This document shows, piece after piece, positions 1-9,083 of a stretch of DNA of 63,473 nt; positions within the stretch are counted from its first letter, which is position 1, and each line of letters opens with the position of its first letter. Both the position numbers and the translations under genes were made by a program. The notes beneath the pieces were generated by a model. It ran no database searches. It was not told the DNA's origin and worked only from the letters and a program-made list of their open reading frames with translations. The DNA is from Serratia microhaemolytica (GTDB lineage: Bacteria; Pseudomonadota; Gammaproteobacteria; Enterobacterales; Enterobacteriaceae). Location: positions 29,475-92,947 of the forward strand of contig NZ_ML137210.1 in assembly GCF_004011885.1 (NCBI RefSeq), given 5' to 3'.

Positions 1-519
1 GGCCTGCTTTACCGAAGACGTTAATTGAGACTCCGTTGCCGATGTCGCCGTAGCAACAGCGCCATATTCATCATACGATGAATAATAACCAGAATAGGCA
101 GAGGGGGAAGAGGATATGTTTGACCGACTCAAGCTTGCGCTTGAACTCCATGACTCAGAGGATACGCGAGAAATAGACGACGATACCCCCGAGGACTGAC
201 CAGAAAAACCCAGAGCCTGACTCGAACTCGCCTTCGCTATCAACCGATGACGGCCATAAGGGCAACCACACGCCACAATATGGCCATCCAACGCCACACC
301 GGCACCATCATCACCCACGAACAAGACGTTGGAACCCTCAGCAATCACGCCCGTTCTTTCGCAGGCTGGACAAAAAACCTTATGCCCCTTCAACGCCACC
401 GCCGAACCATGGTCATTAAAAAATAAGCTTGCCCCTTCCACCCCCTCAAGAACAACACCTCCCGTCGTGGTGGTATCCCCTTTGTGTACTACTCCTTTTC
501 CATCGCAGGTGGTTCTCAT
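1..519 (-). CDS. PAAR-domain protein, probable T6SS tip/effector (3' end outside window)
   Basis: Open reading frame of 173 codons on the minus strand that runs off the left edge. It starts at the ATG at 519, overlapping the stop of the upstream gene by 4 bp (ATGA), so the two are translationally coupled. The N-terminal ~100 residues look like a PAAR domain: an HKGDTTTTGG start, a later ALKGHKVFCPAC segment and an ALDGHIVACGCPYG segment. PAAR proteins cap the VgrG spike of type VI secretion systems. The domain is followed by a Ser/Tyr-rich linker (residues ~105-160), the usual position before an effector domain. That domain would lie outside the window, so its activity is unknown. The family call is from motif recognition; the effector role is inferred. 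Confidence 0.75.
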   Translation of the reverse strand, partial: MRTTCDGKGVVHKGDTTTTGGVVLEGVEGASLFFNDHGSAVALKGHKVFCPACERTGVIAEGSNVLFVGDDGAGVALDGHIVACGCPYGRHRLIAKASSSQALGFSGQSSGVSSSISRVSSESWSSSASLSRSNISSSPSAYSGYYSSYDEYGAVATATSATESQLTSSVKQA

Positions 520-815
520 ACCACCTCCAGACGTTCTGAGGGTGTCGAGATAATCACATCTCCGTTATCAATGATGCTCCCAATCATCGCTAGAGGCTGA
601 TTGTGGTAGGTCGCGGGAGCGAGGGAACCCGTTTGAATGTATGCCAATTGACCATCAACATAATGCACCGCATCCCCAACCACCGCGACACGATACCCAT
701 CAACTGTTGGACGTGTTATTCCCTCAGGGATCATAACAACCCCACCATCACGAGTACACGCGCCATCGAGCGCAACAGGGGAATGCTTCTGATGATGTTT
801 TTGTGATATCGTCAT
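516..815 (-). CDS. small PAAR-like protein
   Basis: A 99-residue protein with AAGGAAT as a plausible ribosome-binding site upstream of the ATG at 815. Its second half (VAVVGDAVHYVDGQ, then AMIGSIIDNGDVIIST) has the glycine/aspartate-rich beta pattern of PAAR-like spike-tip proteins, though the canonical Pro-Ala-Ala-Arg motif is not obvious. Its stop overlaps the start of the following PAAR gene, so both form one transcript. Adjacent PAAR-like and PAAR-effector genes suggest a tip/effector pair for a type VI secretion system, but no T6SS structural gene is seen in this window. Function is inferred from pattern and neighbour. Confidence 0.6.
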   Translation of the reverse strand: MTISQKHHQKHSPVALDGACTRDGGVVMIPEGITRPTVDGYRVAVVGDAVHYVDGQLAYIQTGSLAPATYHNQPLAMIGSIIDNGDVIISTPSERLEVV

Positions 816-1357
816 TACCTAATTCCTTGTATAAATATCAATTTCCTTTCTTATACCAATACCCAATCATTCTGTCCATGCCATCCACAAGACCAGTGCC
901 TATAAAAGAACGTTATGTTAACTAGCCGATTAAACACAGGGAAAAATAGCGTACAGCAAAAATAAAGAGACTAAACCTCATTTCCATACACCAGCAAAAC
1001 CCCATGTCGAGACAAGATAATTTTTTCCTAATCCCTCTTCCGGTAAACGCTGAATGAGCGAACCCATCAGGGAAAATGTGCTGTGGTCAAATGCCAATAG
1101 ACACATTACGTGATGGAAAACACATCTGGGCTGAAAAAAATTTGAGCCAGACGTAATCTGACAGATACCTGTATAAATAACCGGTAACTGTCAGATCAGG
1201 TTTGAGATAGTACACTTTATTCAACTTCAATCACTTCTTACCATATACTGTTCCTGTTAAGTGCTAGCGCATTGGTGTTATCTATCCTGTGTGTATTTTT
1301 CACTACTCATCAGCAAGTTAGTGAGCTCGTTACTCAACCGATTTTAGGGAAAAAAGA
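816..1357. other. intergenic region between PAAR operon and GST-like gene
   Basis: A 542-bp AT-rich stretch between divergent genes; promoters for both sides must lie here. No open frame with coding character was found. The only clear structure is the hairpin at 1156-1196, listed separately. Confidence 0.6.
1156..1196. promoter_or_regulatory. long inverted repeat upstream of GST-like gene
   Basis: Nine-base perfect arms (ATCTGACAG at 1156-1164 and CTGTCAGAT at 1188-1196). After one mismatch the pairing continues for four more bases (TACC with GGTA), leaving a 13-nt loop. There is no following T-run, so it is not a typical terminator. It could be an operator or a structured leader about 160 bp upstream of the gene at 1358. 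Confidence 0.45.
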
Positions 1358-2017
1358 ATGACCATAAAGCTCTACTTGAATGAAACCTCCCCTTTTGCAC
1401 GCGTGGTGCTGGCGACCGCATTATTGTGTGATGGCCCTCAGTTGACCCTGGAATGGGTCGATCCCTGGCAATCCCCGGCAGATCTGGCGAATGCAAACCC
1501 ATTCTGTATCATTCCAACCATCGAACTGGCAGATGGCACTGCCTTAATAGAGAGCCTGGCGATTTGTCAGTATCTGATTGAGACATATTCGCCAAGTAGA
1601 CTACGTGCGGTTGATTATCGAAATGCGGAACAGGTAGCAATCATCGGGTTTGCAAAAACCATGATGGAGTCCGCTTTTCGTAGTGTTGCTCTGGAACGTT
1701 TTATTGGCGCGGGGAATCCGCTCAGTGAGCGGGCAAAAAGCGGCTTACTGCAAGCGGTGAGTAAACTGGAACAGCAATTAGCGGCTGATCATGATGCTGG
1801 CTATTTGCAGCCCAATCTTGCCATCTTATATCTGCATACCGCGCTTGATTATGTCGCATTTCGCCATCGAGAACTGTTTGATTGTGGTGCCGGGCAGCAC
1901 GTTGCGGCGTTTCTGGCACATTCACCTTTTGTAGATGCCTTAGCACAGGTTAGTGTGCAGCGCTTGAGCAGTAGACCTAATTTTTGGGGTAACAGTAACA
2001 AGTTGAATATTGATTAA
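1358..2017 (+). CDS. glutathione S-transferase family protein
   Basis: 219 residues, the usual size of a cytosolic GST. The N-terminal thioredoxin-like half begins IKLYLNETSPFARVV, with the Ser-Pro-Phe-x-Arg active-site region of bacterial GSTs. It continues with NPFCIIPTIELADG, the cis-proline (Ile-Pro) element that binds glutathione, and ALIESLAICQYL, the Glu-Ser pair that contacts the gamma-glutamyl group. Residues ~85-210 form the expected all-helical domain. Such enzymes conjugate or reduce electrophiles with glutathione; the substrate cannot be told. The gene stands alone, facing the unknown minus-strand gene downstream. Family assignment is firm; role is open. Confidence 0.85.
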   Translation: MTIKLYLNETSPFARVVLATALLCDGPQLTLEWVDPWQSPADLANANPFCIIPTIELADGTALIESLAICQYLIETYSPSRLRAVDYRNAEQVAIIGFAKTMMESAFRSVALERFIGAGNPLSERAKSGLLQAVSKLEQQLAADHDAGYLQPNLAILYLHTALDYVAFRHRELFDCGAGQHVAAFLAHSPFVDALAQVSVQRLSSRPNFWGNSNKLNID

Positions 2018-2059
2018 CTGACCAACTGCTAACTTCTTCATCGTTTGGTCAAGCTAGGG

Positions 2060-2485
2060 CTAACTTAAATCAACCACTGAATGTTTACCCGATGGTTGAT
2101 TGTTCGCCGAAAATTCGATCTGCACTGGCACCAAAGTGCCTGGCTCTGGCAACCAGATATTATTGGTGAACTGATGCACTTTTCCTGCTACATGCAGTGA
2201 AAAGTGGTTCACCCCTTTGACTTCTATCTTAACTTCTGATGTATCTGTGATCAGAAATGGCGTTGCTAGCTGCTGCCCATTGCTCGGTTTGAAGTAGAAG
2301 TAATAGCTAAAGCCGGTTGTTGCACCACCCTGATTGTTTCTATAACCCACTACAGTTTGAGTATCTGATATCGCGACACTGAGAACCTGTTTATCAAGAT
2401 TAAGCTGCGGTTTAAACAGATAATTGACCAATATCGCAAGCAAAAAACCGATTAATATTAAGCTAATAACCTTTACTTTTTGCAT
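2060..2485 (-). CDS. membrane-anchored protein of unknown function
   Basis: 141 residues from the ATG at 2485 (a TTG two codons upstream is also possible). Residues 1-24 are a short basic stretch followed by a hydrophobic segment (VISLILIGFLLAILVNYLF), an uncleaved signal anchor, so the rest should lie in the periplasm. The soluble part is rich in Val, Thr, Ser and aromatic residues in alternating pattern, suggesting a beta-sandwich. There is no lipobox cysteine and I recognise no family. It is convergent with the GST-like gene and downstream of acnB, separated from it by a strong hairpin, so it probably has its own promoter. Confidence 0.6.
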   Translation of the reverse strand: MQKVKVISLILIGFLLAILVNYLFKPQLNLDKQVLSVAISDTQTVVGYRNNQGGATTGFSYYFYFKPSNGQQLATPFLITDTSEVKIEVKGVNHFSLHVAGKVHQFTNNIWLPEPGTLVPVQIEFSANNQPSGKHSVVDLS

Positions 2486-2595
2486 ATTCAATACTTAGTT
2501 TGATATAGCGTTGGTCTTCGGGATCATGATGTTAATTAACATCATGTACTACTGGACATATCAACACCCAGTAGTGACTTTAGCGCATTCAACCA

Positions 2596-2628
2596 ACTAT
2601 CGGCAGACATGTTGTGCCTGCCGATAGT
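2596..2628 (-). terminator. hairpin downstream of acnB
   Basis: Perfect 11-bp inverted repeat (ACTATCGGCAG / CTGCCGATAGT) with an 11-nt loop, starting 16 bp after the acnB stop codon. The T-run that would complete an intrinsic terminator is weak, so it may act mainly as a 3'-end stabilising stem. Confidence 0.6.
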
Positions 2629-2643
2629 GAGAACCGTTATAGG

Positions 2644-5241
2644 CTATAGTGCAGTCTGGAAAATCACCTGATTAGCTTTAGCGGTATATTGACTCAATTG
2701 ATCAAAATTGAGGTAACGGTAAGTATCAGCAGCACTGCTATCAACCTGTGCCATATAACGCTGATACTCTTCCGGTGTAGGTAGCCGCCCCAACAGTGCC
2801 GCAACCGCCGCCAGTTCAGCCGAGGCTAAATAGACATTCGCATCGGTGCCCAGGCGGTTAGGGAAGTTACGGGTTGAGGTTGATACCACAGTGGCACCAT
2901 CAGCGACGCGCGCCTGGTTACCCATGCAGAGCGAACAGCCAGGGATCTCAATGCGTGCGCCACTCTTGCCAAACACACTGTAGTAGCCCTCTTCCGTCAA
3001 TTGTGCCGCATCCATTTTGGTCGGTGGAGCAACCCATAACCGAGTTGGCAATTGCCCTTTGTGTTGATCAAGCAGTTTACCAGCAGCACGGAAATGACCA
3101 ATGTTGGTCATACAGGAGCCGATAAACACCTCCTCGATCGGGCTGTTTGCCACCTCGGAAAGCAGGCGTGCATCATCCGGATCATTCGGTGCGCACAAGA
3201 TTGGCTGTTTAATCTCTGCCAGGTCGATCTCAATCACTGCGGCATACTCAGCATCGGCATCGGCCGACAGTAGCTGTGGATCAGCCAGCCATTTCTCCAT
3301 CGCCTGAATGCGGCGCTCCAAGGTGCGACGATCGCCATAGCCTTCAGCTATCATCCACTTCAACAGCACCACGTTAGAACTGAGATACTCCTCGATCGGT
3401 GCCTTATCCAGTTTGATGGTGCAACCAGCCGCAGAGCGCTCAGCCGAAGCATCAGCCAGCTCAAATGCCTGCTCGACTTTCAACTGTGGTAAGCCTTCAA
3501 TCTCCAAGATCCGTCCCGAGAAGATATTCTTTTTGCCTTTCTTCTCCACCGTCAGCAAACCCTGCTGGATGGCATAGTAAGGAATAGCATGTACCAGATC
3601 ACGCAGGGTGATACCTGGCTGCATCTCGCCTTTAAAGCGCACCAGCACAGACTCTGGCATATCTAGCGGCATCACGCCGGTTGCCGCCGCAAACGCCACC
3701 AGCCCCGAGCCCGCCGGGAAAGAGATACCAATCGGGAAGCGTGTGTGTGAGTCACCACCGGTGCCGACAGTGTCGGGTAACAGCATTCGGTTCAGCCAGG
3801 AGTGAATAATGCCATCACCAGGGCGTAACGACACCCCACCACGATTCATAATAAAATCTGGCAGTGTGTGGTGGGTGACAACATCAACCGGCTTTGGATA
3901 GGCTGCGGTGTGGCAAAACGACTGCATTACCAGATCAGCCGAGAAACCGAGGCAAGCGAGATCTTTCAGTTCATCACGCGTCATCGGCCCAGTGGTATCC
4001 TGTGAGCCGACCGAAGTCATCTTCGGTTCACAATACTCACCAGGACGAACACCAGCCACGCCACAAGCTCGACCGACCATTTTCTGCGCTAGCGAGAAGC
4101 CGCGCTGGCTGGCAGCGACCGGTTTGGCGCTTTGGAAAACATCGCTGGCTGGCAAGCCCAACGACTCGCGCGCTTTGCTGGTTAAGCCACGGCCGATAAT
4201 CAGCGGAATGCGCCCACCGGCACGCACCTCATCCAACAGAACCTCAGTTTTCAGGCTGAAGTTGGCCAGTACATTACCGCTAACGTGATCACGCACTTCA
4301 CCCAGATAAGGGTAGATGTCAATCACATCCCCCATATTCAATTCAGAGACATCCACTTCAATTGGCAGTGCACCAGCATCTTCCATGGTGTTAAAAAAGA
4401 TCGGCGCAATTTTGCCACCTAGCACCACCCCACCAGCACGCTTATTCGGCACATGAGGAATATCGTCACCCATAAACCACAGCACCGAGTTGGTGGCTGA
4501 TTTGCGTGATGAACCAGTCCCCACTACGTCGCCGACATAAGCTAACGGAAAACCCTTCTGCTTTAGCTGTTCGATTTGACGGATCGGCCCAACAGCCCCT
4601 GGCTGATCAGGCTCAATGCCTTCGCGGGCATTTTTCAACATCGCCAGTGCGTGCAGCGGGATATCAGGGCGTGACCAAGCATCAGGCGCTGGAGAGAGAT
4701 CATCAGTGTTTGTTTCTCCCGTCACCTTAAATACTGTAACGGTGATCTTCTCTGCCAGTGCCGGGCGTGACAGATACCACTCTGCATCCGCCCAAGAGCG
4801 TATGATTTGCTGTGCGTACTGGTTACCGGCTTTGGCTTTCTGTTCTACGTCGTAGAAGTTGTCGAACATCAGAAGGGTATGAGAGAGGGCTTTGGCAGCA
4901 ATTGGCGCAAGTTTCGGATTATCCAGTGCATCAATCAGCGGGTGAATATTATATCCGCCTTGCATAGTACCGAGCAGTTCCACCGCTTTTTCGGCGTTGA
5001 CCAGCGGTGAGTGGGCTTCACCTTTGGCGATCGCAGCCAGAAAACCGGCTTTGACATAGGCCGCCTCATCAACACCCGGTGGCACGCGATCGATGAGTAA
5101 CTCCAGTAAAAACTGCTGTTCGCCAGCAGGCGGATCCTTTAACAGTTCCACCAATGCCGCCATTTGAGCGGCATCAAGCGGTTTTGGGGCGATGTTCTGA
5201 GCCGCACGTTCGGCGACGTGCTTACGGTATTCTTCTAGCAC
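2644..5241 (-). CDS. acnB: bifunctional aconitate hydratase 2 / 2-methylisocitrate dehydratase
   Basis: 865 residues, the same size as E. coli AcnB. It interconverts citrate and isocitrate in the TCA cycle and also acts on methylisocitrate; apo-AcnB binds mRNA when its iron-sulfur cluster is lost. The N-terminus ([16 protein letters not shown]) starts the helical HEAT-like domain unique to AcnB, followed by the swivel domain. In the C-terminal half the 4Fe-4S ligand cysteines are visible in GSCMTN and PGCSLCMG, together with [15 protein letters not shown]. The gene is in its usual place after lpdA, in the same orientation, separated by 368 bp, so it very likely has its own promoter. Confidence 0.98.
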   Translation of the reverse strand: MLEEYRKHVAERAAQNIAPKPLDAAQMAALVELLKDPPAGEQQFLLELLIDRVPPGVDEAAYVKAGFLAAIAKGEAHSPLVNAEKAVELLGTMQGGYNIHPLIDALDNPKLAPIAAKALSHTLLMFDNFYDVEQKAKAGNQYAQQIIRSWADAEWYLSRPALAEKITVTVFKVTGETNTDDLSPAPDAWSRPDIPLHALAMLKNAREGIEPDQPGAVGPIRQIEQLKQKGFPLAYVGDVVGTGSSRKSATNSVLWFMGDDIPHVPNKRAGGVVLGGKIAPIFFNTMEDAGALPIEVDVSELNMGDVIDIYPYLGEVRDHVSGNVLANFSLKTEVLLDEVRAGGRIPLIIGRGLTSKARESLGLPASDVFQSAKPVAASQRGFSLAQKMVGRACGVAGVRPGEYCEPKMTSVGSQDTTGPMTRDELKDLACLGFSADLVMQSFCHTAAYPKPVDVVTHHTLPDFIMNRGGVSLRPGDGIIHSWLNRMLLPDTVGTGGDSHTRFPIGISFPAGSGLVAFAAATGVMPLDMPESVLVRFKGEMQPGITLRDLVHAIPYYAIQQGLLTVEKKGKKNIFSGRILEIEGLPQLKVEQAFELADASAERSAAGCTIKLDKAPIEEYLSSNVVLLKWMIAEGYGDRRTLERRIQAMEKWLADPQLLSADADAEYAAVIEIDLAEIKQPILCAPNDPDDARLLSEVANSPIEEVFIGSCMTNIGHFRAAGKLLDQHKGQLPTRLWVAPPTKMDAAQLTEEGYYSVFGKSGARIEIPGCSLCMGNQARVADGATVVSTSTRNFPNRLGTDANVYLASAELAAVAALLGRLPTPEEYQRYMAQVDSSAADTYRYLNFDQLSQYTAKANQVIFQTAL

Positions 5242-5609
5242 AGGCTGTTCCTCACTTTTATAGCTGAGGTTGCAGGAAGGTCACTGCCGTTATTTACCCC
5301 GATAACTTTTTCTACCTGAGAGGTGGCAGGCACTCAACGCGATTTCCGTTCGACCGGTGTCAACCGGTAATACGGTATTCACCAACCGGCCTGCCTCGAC
5401 AAATTCTATCCTGCAACCTGAGCGGGTTGTATACTCCTCGCAGTTCAAGTTGCATCGGCGTTGGTTACAGCCCATCATTCGGCTTCTAAACCTCACCACG
5501 GCAGCACTGTTGCAGAACCAGTGAATTCACTCCTTCACTGGCACTGCTAAAGTGACCGCCTATATACAACTCAAATGAGTTGGAGTATGTATCCTTTAAT
5601 CGCTGGTAA
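5242..5609. other. acnB-lpdA intergenic region with degenerate dispersed-repeat sequence
   Basis: 368 bp without a credible gene. The stretch around 5430-5480 (TATACTCCTCGCAGTTCAAG and following) and the stretch around 5560-5595 on the other strand share a TATAC-TTCAAGTTGCA-GTTGG theme with 7075-7115 in the next large gap. This looks like scattered degenerate copies of an enterobacterial intergenic repeat. The acnB promoter must also lie here. Confidence 0.4.
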
Positions 5610-7034
5610 TTACTTCTTCTTGGCTTTTGGATTTGGTAAGTCAGTAATGCTGCCTTCGTAAATTTCCGCTGCCAGACCTACCGACTCATGCAGCGTTGGG
5701 TGAGCATGAATGGTCAATGAGATATCTTCGGCATCACAGCCCATCTCAATTGCCAGACCGATTTCACCCAACAGCTCACCACCGTTAGTCCCCACAATCG
5801 CACCACCAATAATGCGGTTGCTCTCTTTGTCGAAAATCAGTTTGGTCATGCCGTCGGCACAATCAGAAGCGATCGCACGGCCAGAAGCCGCCCACGGGAA
5901 GGTAGCAGTTTCATAACTGATCCCTTTCTCTTTCGCCTCTTTCTCGGTCAGACCGACCCAAGCGACTTCCGGCTCAGTGTAAGCAATGGAAGGGATCACT
6001 TTCGGATCGAAGTAGTGCTTCTTACCCGCGATCACTTCTGCCGCCACATGGCCTTCATGTACACCTTTGTGCGCCAGCATAGGCTGACCAACAATGTCGC
6101 CGATCGCAAAAATATGCGGCACATTGGTACGCAGTTGCTTATCCACGTGAATGAAACCGCGCTCATCCACCTCTACACCGGCTTTACCCGCATCAAGCAG
6201 TTTGCCGTTAGGCACACGACCGATGGCCACCAGCACTGCGTCGTAACGTTGTGGCTCGGCAGGCGCTTTCTTGCCTTCCATCGTGACGTAGATACCATCT
6301 TCCCTTGCTTCAACCGTAGTCACCTTGGTCTCTAGCATCAGGTTGAACTGCTTGCTGATACGCTTGGTAAATACCTTCACCACATCTTTGTCTGCGGCTG
6401 GGATCACTTGATCCAGCATCTCAACTACGTCGATCTGTGAACCCAGTGCATGGTACACGGTACCCATTTCCAGACCGATAATACCGCCCCCCATCACCAG
6501 CATCCGCTCAGGAACTGTTCTGAGTGCCAGTGCGTCGGTTGAATCCCAAACGCGCGGATCATCATGAGGAATAAAAGGCAACTGGATTGGACGTGAACCA
6601 GCGGCAATGATCGCATGATCAAAATTAATCGTTGTGCTACCGGCTTCGCCTTCCACTACCAAGGTATTGGCACCGGTAAACTTACCAACGCCATTGACTA
6701 CATTGACTTTACGCCCTTTCGCCATACCCGCCAGGCCGCCAGTAAGCTGGTTGATCACCTTCTCTTTCCACAGGCGGACTTTATCGATATCAGTTTTCGG
6801 CTGATCAAACACAATGCCGTGCTCTGCCAGCGCTTTCGCCTCTTCAATCACCTTAGCGACATGCAACAACGCTTTTGACGGGATACAACCCACATTCAAA
6901 CAGACGCCACCCAATGTGGCGTAACGCTCTACCAGAACAGTTTCAAGACCCAAATCAGCGCAACGAAAGGCGGCTGAATAACCTGCCGGCCCTGCCCCAA
7001 GTACCACGACCTGAGTTTTAATTTCAGTACTCAT
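5610..7034 (-). CDS. lpdA: dihydrolipoyl dehydrogenase (E3)
   Basis: 474 residues from the second of two adjacent ATGs. The second is preferred because GAGG then sits five bases upstream and the protein begins MSTEIKTQ as in E. coli. This flavoprotein reoxidises dihydrolipoyl groups of the pyruvate and 2-oxoglutarate dehydrogenase complexes and the glycine cleavage system. Seen: FAD-binding GAGPAGYSAA near residue 15, redox disulfide in CLNVGCIPSK near residue 45, NAD-binding GGGIIGLEMG near residue 180, FAD motif AIGDIVG near 310, and the C-terminal HAHPTLHE containing the catalytic His. It lies downstream of aceF but 420 bp away with a terminator between, consistent with an additional lpd promoter. 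Confidence 0.98.
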   Translation of the reverse strand: MSTEIKTQVVVLGAGPAGYSAAFRCADLGLETVLVERYATLGGVCLNVGCIPSKALLHVAKVIEEAKALAEHGIVFDQPKTDIDKVRLWKEKVINQLTGGLAGMAKGRKVNVVNGVGKFTGANTLVVEGEAGSTTINFDHAIIAAGSRPIQLPFIPHDDPRVWDSTDALALRTVPERMLVMGGGIIGLEMGTVYHALGSQIDVVEMLDQVIPAADKDVVKVFTKRISKQFNLMLETKVTTVEAREDGIYVTMEGKKAPAEPQRYDAVLVAIGRVPNGKLLDAGKAGVEVDERGFIHVDKQLRTNVPHIFAIGDIVGQPMLAHKGVHEGHVAAEVIAGKKHYFDPKVIPSIAYTEPEVAWVGLTEKEAKEKGISYETATFPWAASGRAIASDCADGMTKLIFDKESNRIIGGAIVGTNGGELLGEIGLAIEMGCDAEDISLTIHAHPTLHESVGLAAEIYEGSITDLPNPKAKKK

Positions 7035-7037
7035 CAT

Positions 7038-7420
7038 GACCTCTTAATTGTTTATTCTGGCCGGGCTAATATCTGGGTATACTCGTTATACTTCAAGTTA
7101 CAGGAGTGTTGGCTGCGTCCACTCGCGCCTGAAGCAAAAAAGCATATAACGCCCTTTGCCTATGCCTTGAACAGTTTACAGAATTGTTAATAGCCTGCAA
7201 GACGTCTTTCAGTGACCCAGCTCGCAACAATCGGGCTGGATTATCCATCACGCCGCAGCAACCACGCTATTGATGTAAATTCGATCGCATTAACAGCCAG
7301 CGGAACCGTCTCTATTTCAGCGCCGCCCCGATGCGGACTATTTTACTTGCCAGCTTGACCCAATCATCCTGCGTCAGCGCAATCTTAGGTTGTGACGCAT
7401 TTTTAATCTGAGTAGCCACC
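7038..7420. other. aceF-lpdA intergenic region
   Basis: About 380 bp without a gene; it should carry the separate lpdA promoter. Positions ~7075-7115 (TATACTTCAAGTTACAGGAG and following GTTGGCTGCG) resemble the repeat theme also seen near 5440. I saw no PdhR-type box in it. Confidence 0.4.
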
Positions 7421-7449
7421 AAAATGAGAAGGGGCAGTTTCCTGCCCCT
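7421..7449 (-). terminator. rho-independent terminator after aceF
   Basis: On the minus strand AGGGGCAG-GAAA-CTGCCCCT, an 8-bp GC-rich stem closed by a GAAA tetraloop, followed by TCTCATTTT. It starts 6 bp beyond the aceF stop codon. Confidence 0.85.
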
Positions 7450-7455
7450 GTTGTA

Positions 7456-9069
7456 TTACATCACCAAGCGGCGAATATCAGCCAGTATATTACCAATGAT
7501 GGTAATAAAGCGCGCCCCGTCAGCGCCATCAATCACCCGATGGTCAAAGGAGAGTGACATTGGCATCATCAGGCGTGGCGTAAACTCTTTGCCATTCCAC
7601 ACCGGTTCCATCGCCGATTTGGAAACACCGAGGATCGCCACTTCCGGCGCATTCACGATCGGGGCAAAGTGTGTCGTCCCGATCCCTCCCAGGCTGGAGA
7701 TCGTGAAACAGCCACCTTGCATCTCTGCGGCAGTGAGCTTGCCATCACGCGCTTTTTTCGAGATGGTCATCAGTTCGCGCGAGAGTTCAGTAATGCTCTT
7801 TTTGTTAACATCTTTGAACACTGGCACCACTAGGCCATTCGGGGTATCTACCGCTACACCGATATTGATATATTTTTTCAGTGTCAGCTTCTGCCCATCT
7901 TCCGACAACGAGCTGTTGAAACGTGGCATCTGCTCCAGAGCGGCTGCCACTGCTTTCATGATAAACACCACTGGCGTGAATTTCACATCCAGCTTGCGTT
8001 TCTCCGCTTCGGCATTCTGCTGCTTACGGAATGCTTCCAGATCAGTGATATCCGCTTTGTCGAAGTGAGTAACATGCGGGATCATTACCCAGTTACGGCT
8101 CAGGTTAGCGCCAGAGATCTTCTGGATACGCCCCATCTCCACTTCTTCAATTTCGCCAAACTTGCTGAAGTCCACCTTCGGCCAAGGCAACATGCCAGGC
8201 AAACCACCACCGGCAGAGCCTGATACTGACTCGGCACGTTTAATCGCCTGTTTGACATAATCCTGTACATCTTCGCGCAGGATACGTCCTTTGCGACCAG
8301 TGCCTTTCACTTTTGCCAGATCAACACCAAACTCACGCGCTAAACGACGGATCACCGGTGTCGCATGTACATAGGCATCGTTTTCAGTAAATTCGCCTTT
8401 CGCTGCTGCCAGCGATGCAGTCGCCGCCGGTGCAGTTGCAACCGATTGTGGCACTACAGCGCTCGGCTGTGCCGCTGCTGGCGCGGCAGCCACAGGTGCT
8501 GCGGCTGGAGCAGCAGCACTGCCCGCCACTTCAAACACCATAATCAGTGAGCCGGTTTTCACTTTATCGCCGGTGCTGATCTTGATCTCTTTCACCGTTC
8601 CCGCAAACGGAGCCGGCACTTCCATTGAGGCTTTATCGCCTTCAACCGTGATCAGTGACTGTTCAGCCGCGACCTGATCACCCACTTTCACCATCACTTC
8701 GGTCACTTCAACTTCATCACCACCGATATCCGGCACTTCGACGTTCTGCAGCGCTGCGGTCGCAGCGGCTGGAGCGGGAGTGGCAACCGGCTGGACAGGT
8801 TCACTGCTGGTACTGACAGCAGCAGCACTCGCTTGTGCGGCCGCTTCGAACACCATGATCAGTGAACCGGTTTGTACTTTATCCCCAGTGGTAATCTTGA
8901 TCTCTTTCACCGTACCGGCGAAAGGTGCTGGCACTTCCATTGAAGCTTTATCGCCCTCGACGGTGATCAGCGACTGCTCTTCTGCAACGCTATCGCCCAC
9001 CTTAACCAGGATCTCTGTCACTTCAACTTCATCTGCACCGATATCCGGCACTTTGATTTCAATAGACAT
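7456..9069 (-). CDS. aceF: pyruvate dehydrogenase complex, dihydrolipoyl acetyltransferase (E2), two lipoyl domains
   Basis: 537 residues. E2 carries the acetyl group on lipoyl-lysine and transfers it to CoA, forming the core of the pyruvate dehydrogenase complex. Two near-identical lipoyl domains are seen (about residues 1-76 and 108-183), each with the lipoylated Lys in [10 protein letters not shown], joined by Ala/Pro-rich linkers. They are followed by the peripheral subunit-binding domain ([17 protein letters not shown], residues ~235-270) and the catalytic domain ending in [14 protein letters not shown]. coli AceF has three lipoyl domains, so this one is a domain shorter. It is 14 bp downstream of aceE and surely cotranscribed. 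Confidence 0.98.
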   Translation of the reverse strand: MSIEIKVPDIGADEVEVTEILVKVGDSVAEEQSLITVEGDKASMEVPAPFAGTVKEIKITTGDKVQTGSLIMVFEAAAQASAAAVSTSSEPVQPVATPAPAAATAALQNVEVPDIGGDEVEVTEVMVKVGDQVAAEQSLITVEGDKASMEVPAPFAGTVKEIKISTGDKVKTGSLIMVFEVAGSAAAPAAAPVAAAPAAAQPSAVVPQSVATAPAATASLAAAKGEFTENDAYVHATPVIRRLAREFGVDLAKVKGTGRKGRILREDVQDYVKQAIKRAESVSGSAGGGLPGMLPWPKVDFSKFGEIEEVEMGRIQKISGANLSRNWVMIPHVTHFDKADITDLEAFRKQQNAEAEKRKLDVKFTPVVFIMKAVAAALEQMPRFNSSLSEDGQKLTLKKYINIGVAVDTPNGLVVPVFKDVNKKSITELSRELMTISKKARDGKLTAAEMQGGCFTISSLGGIGTTHFAPIVNAPEVAILGVSKSAMEPVWNGKEFTPRLMMPMSLSFDHRVIDGADGARFITIIGNILADIRRLVM

Positions 9070-9083
9070 TCTCTTTTAACCTC

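Noticed and set aside
5290..5499. 69-codon minus-strand frame in the acnB-lpdA gap.
   Set aside because: No family match or ribosome-binding site; the sequence looks like degenerate intergenic repeat.
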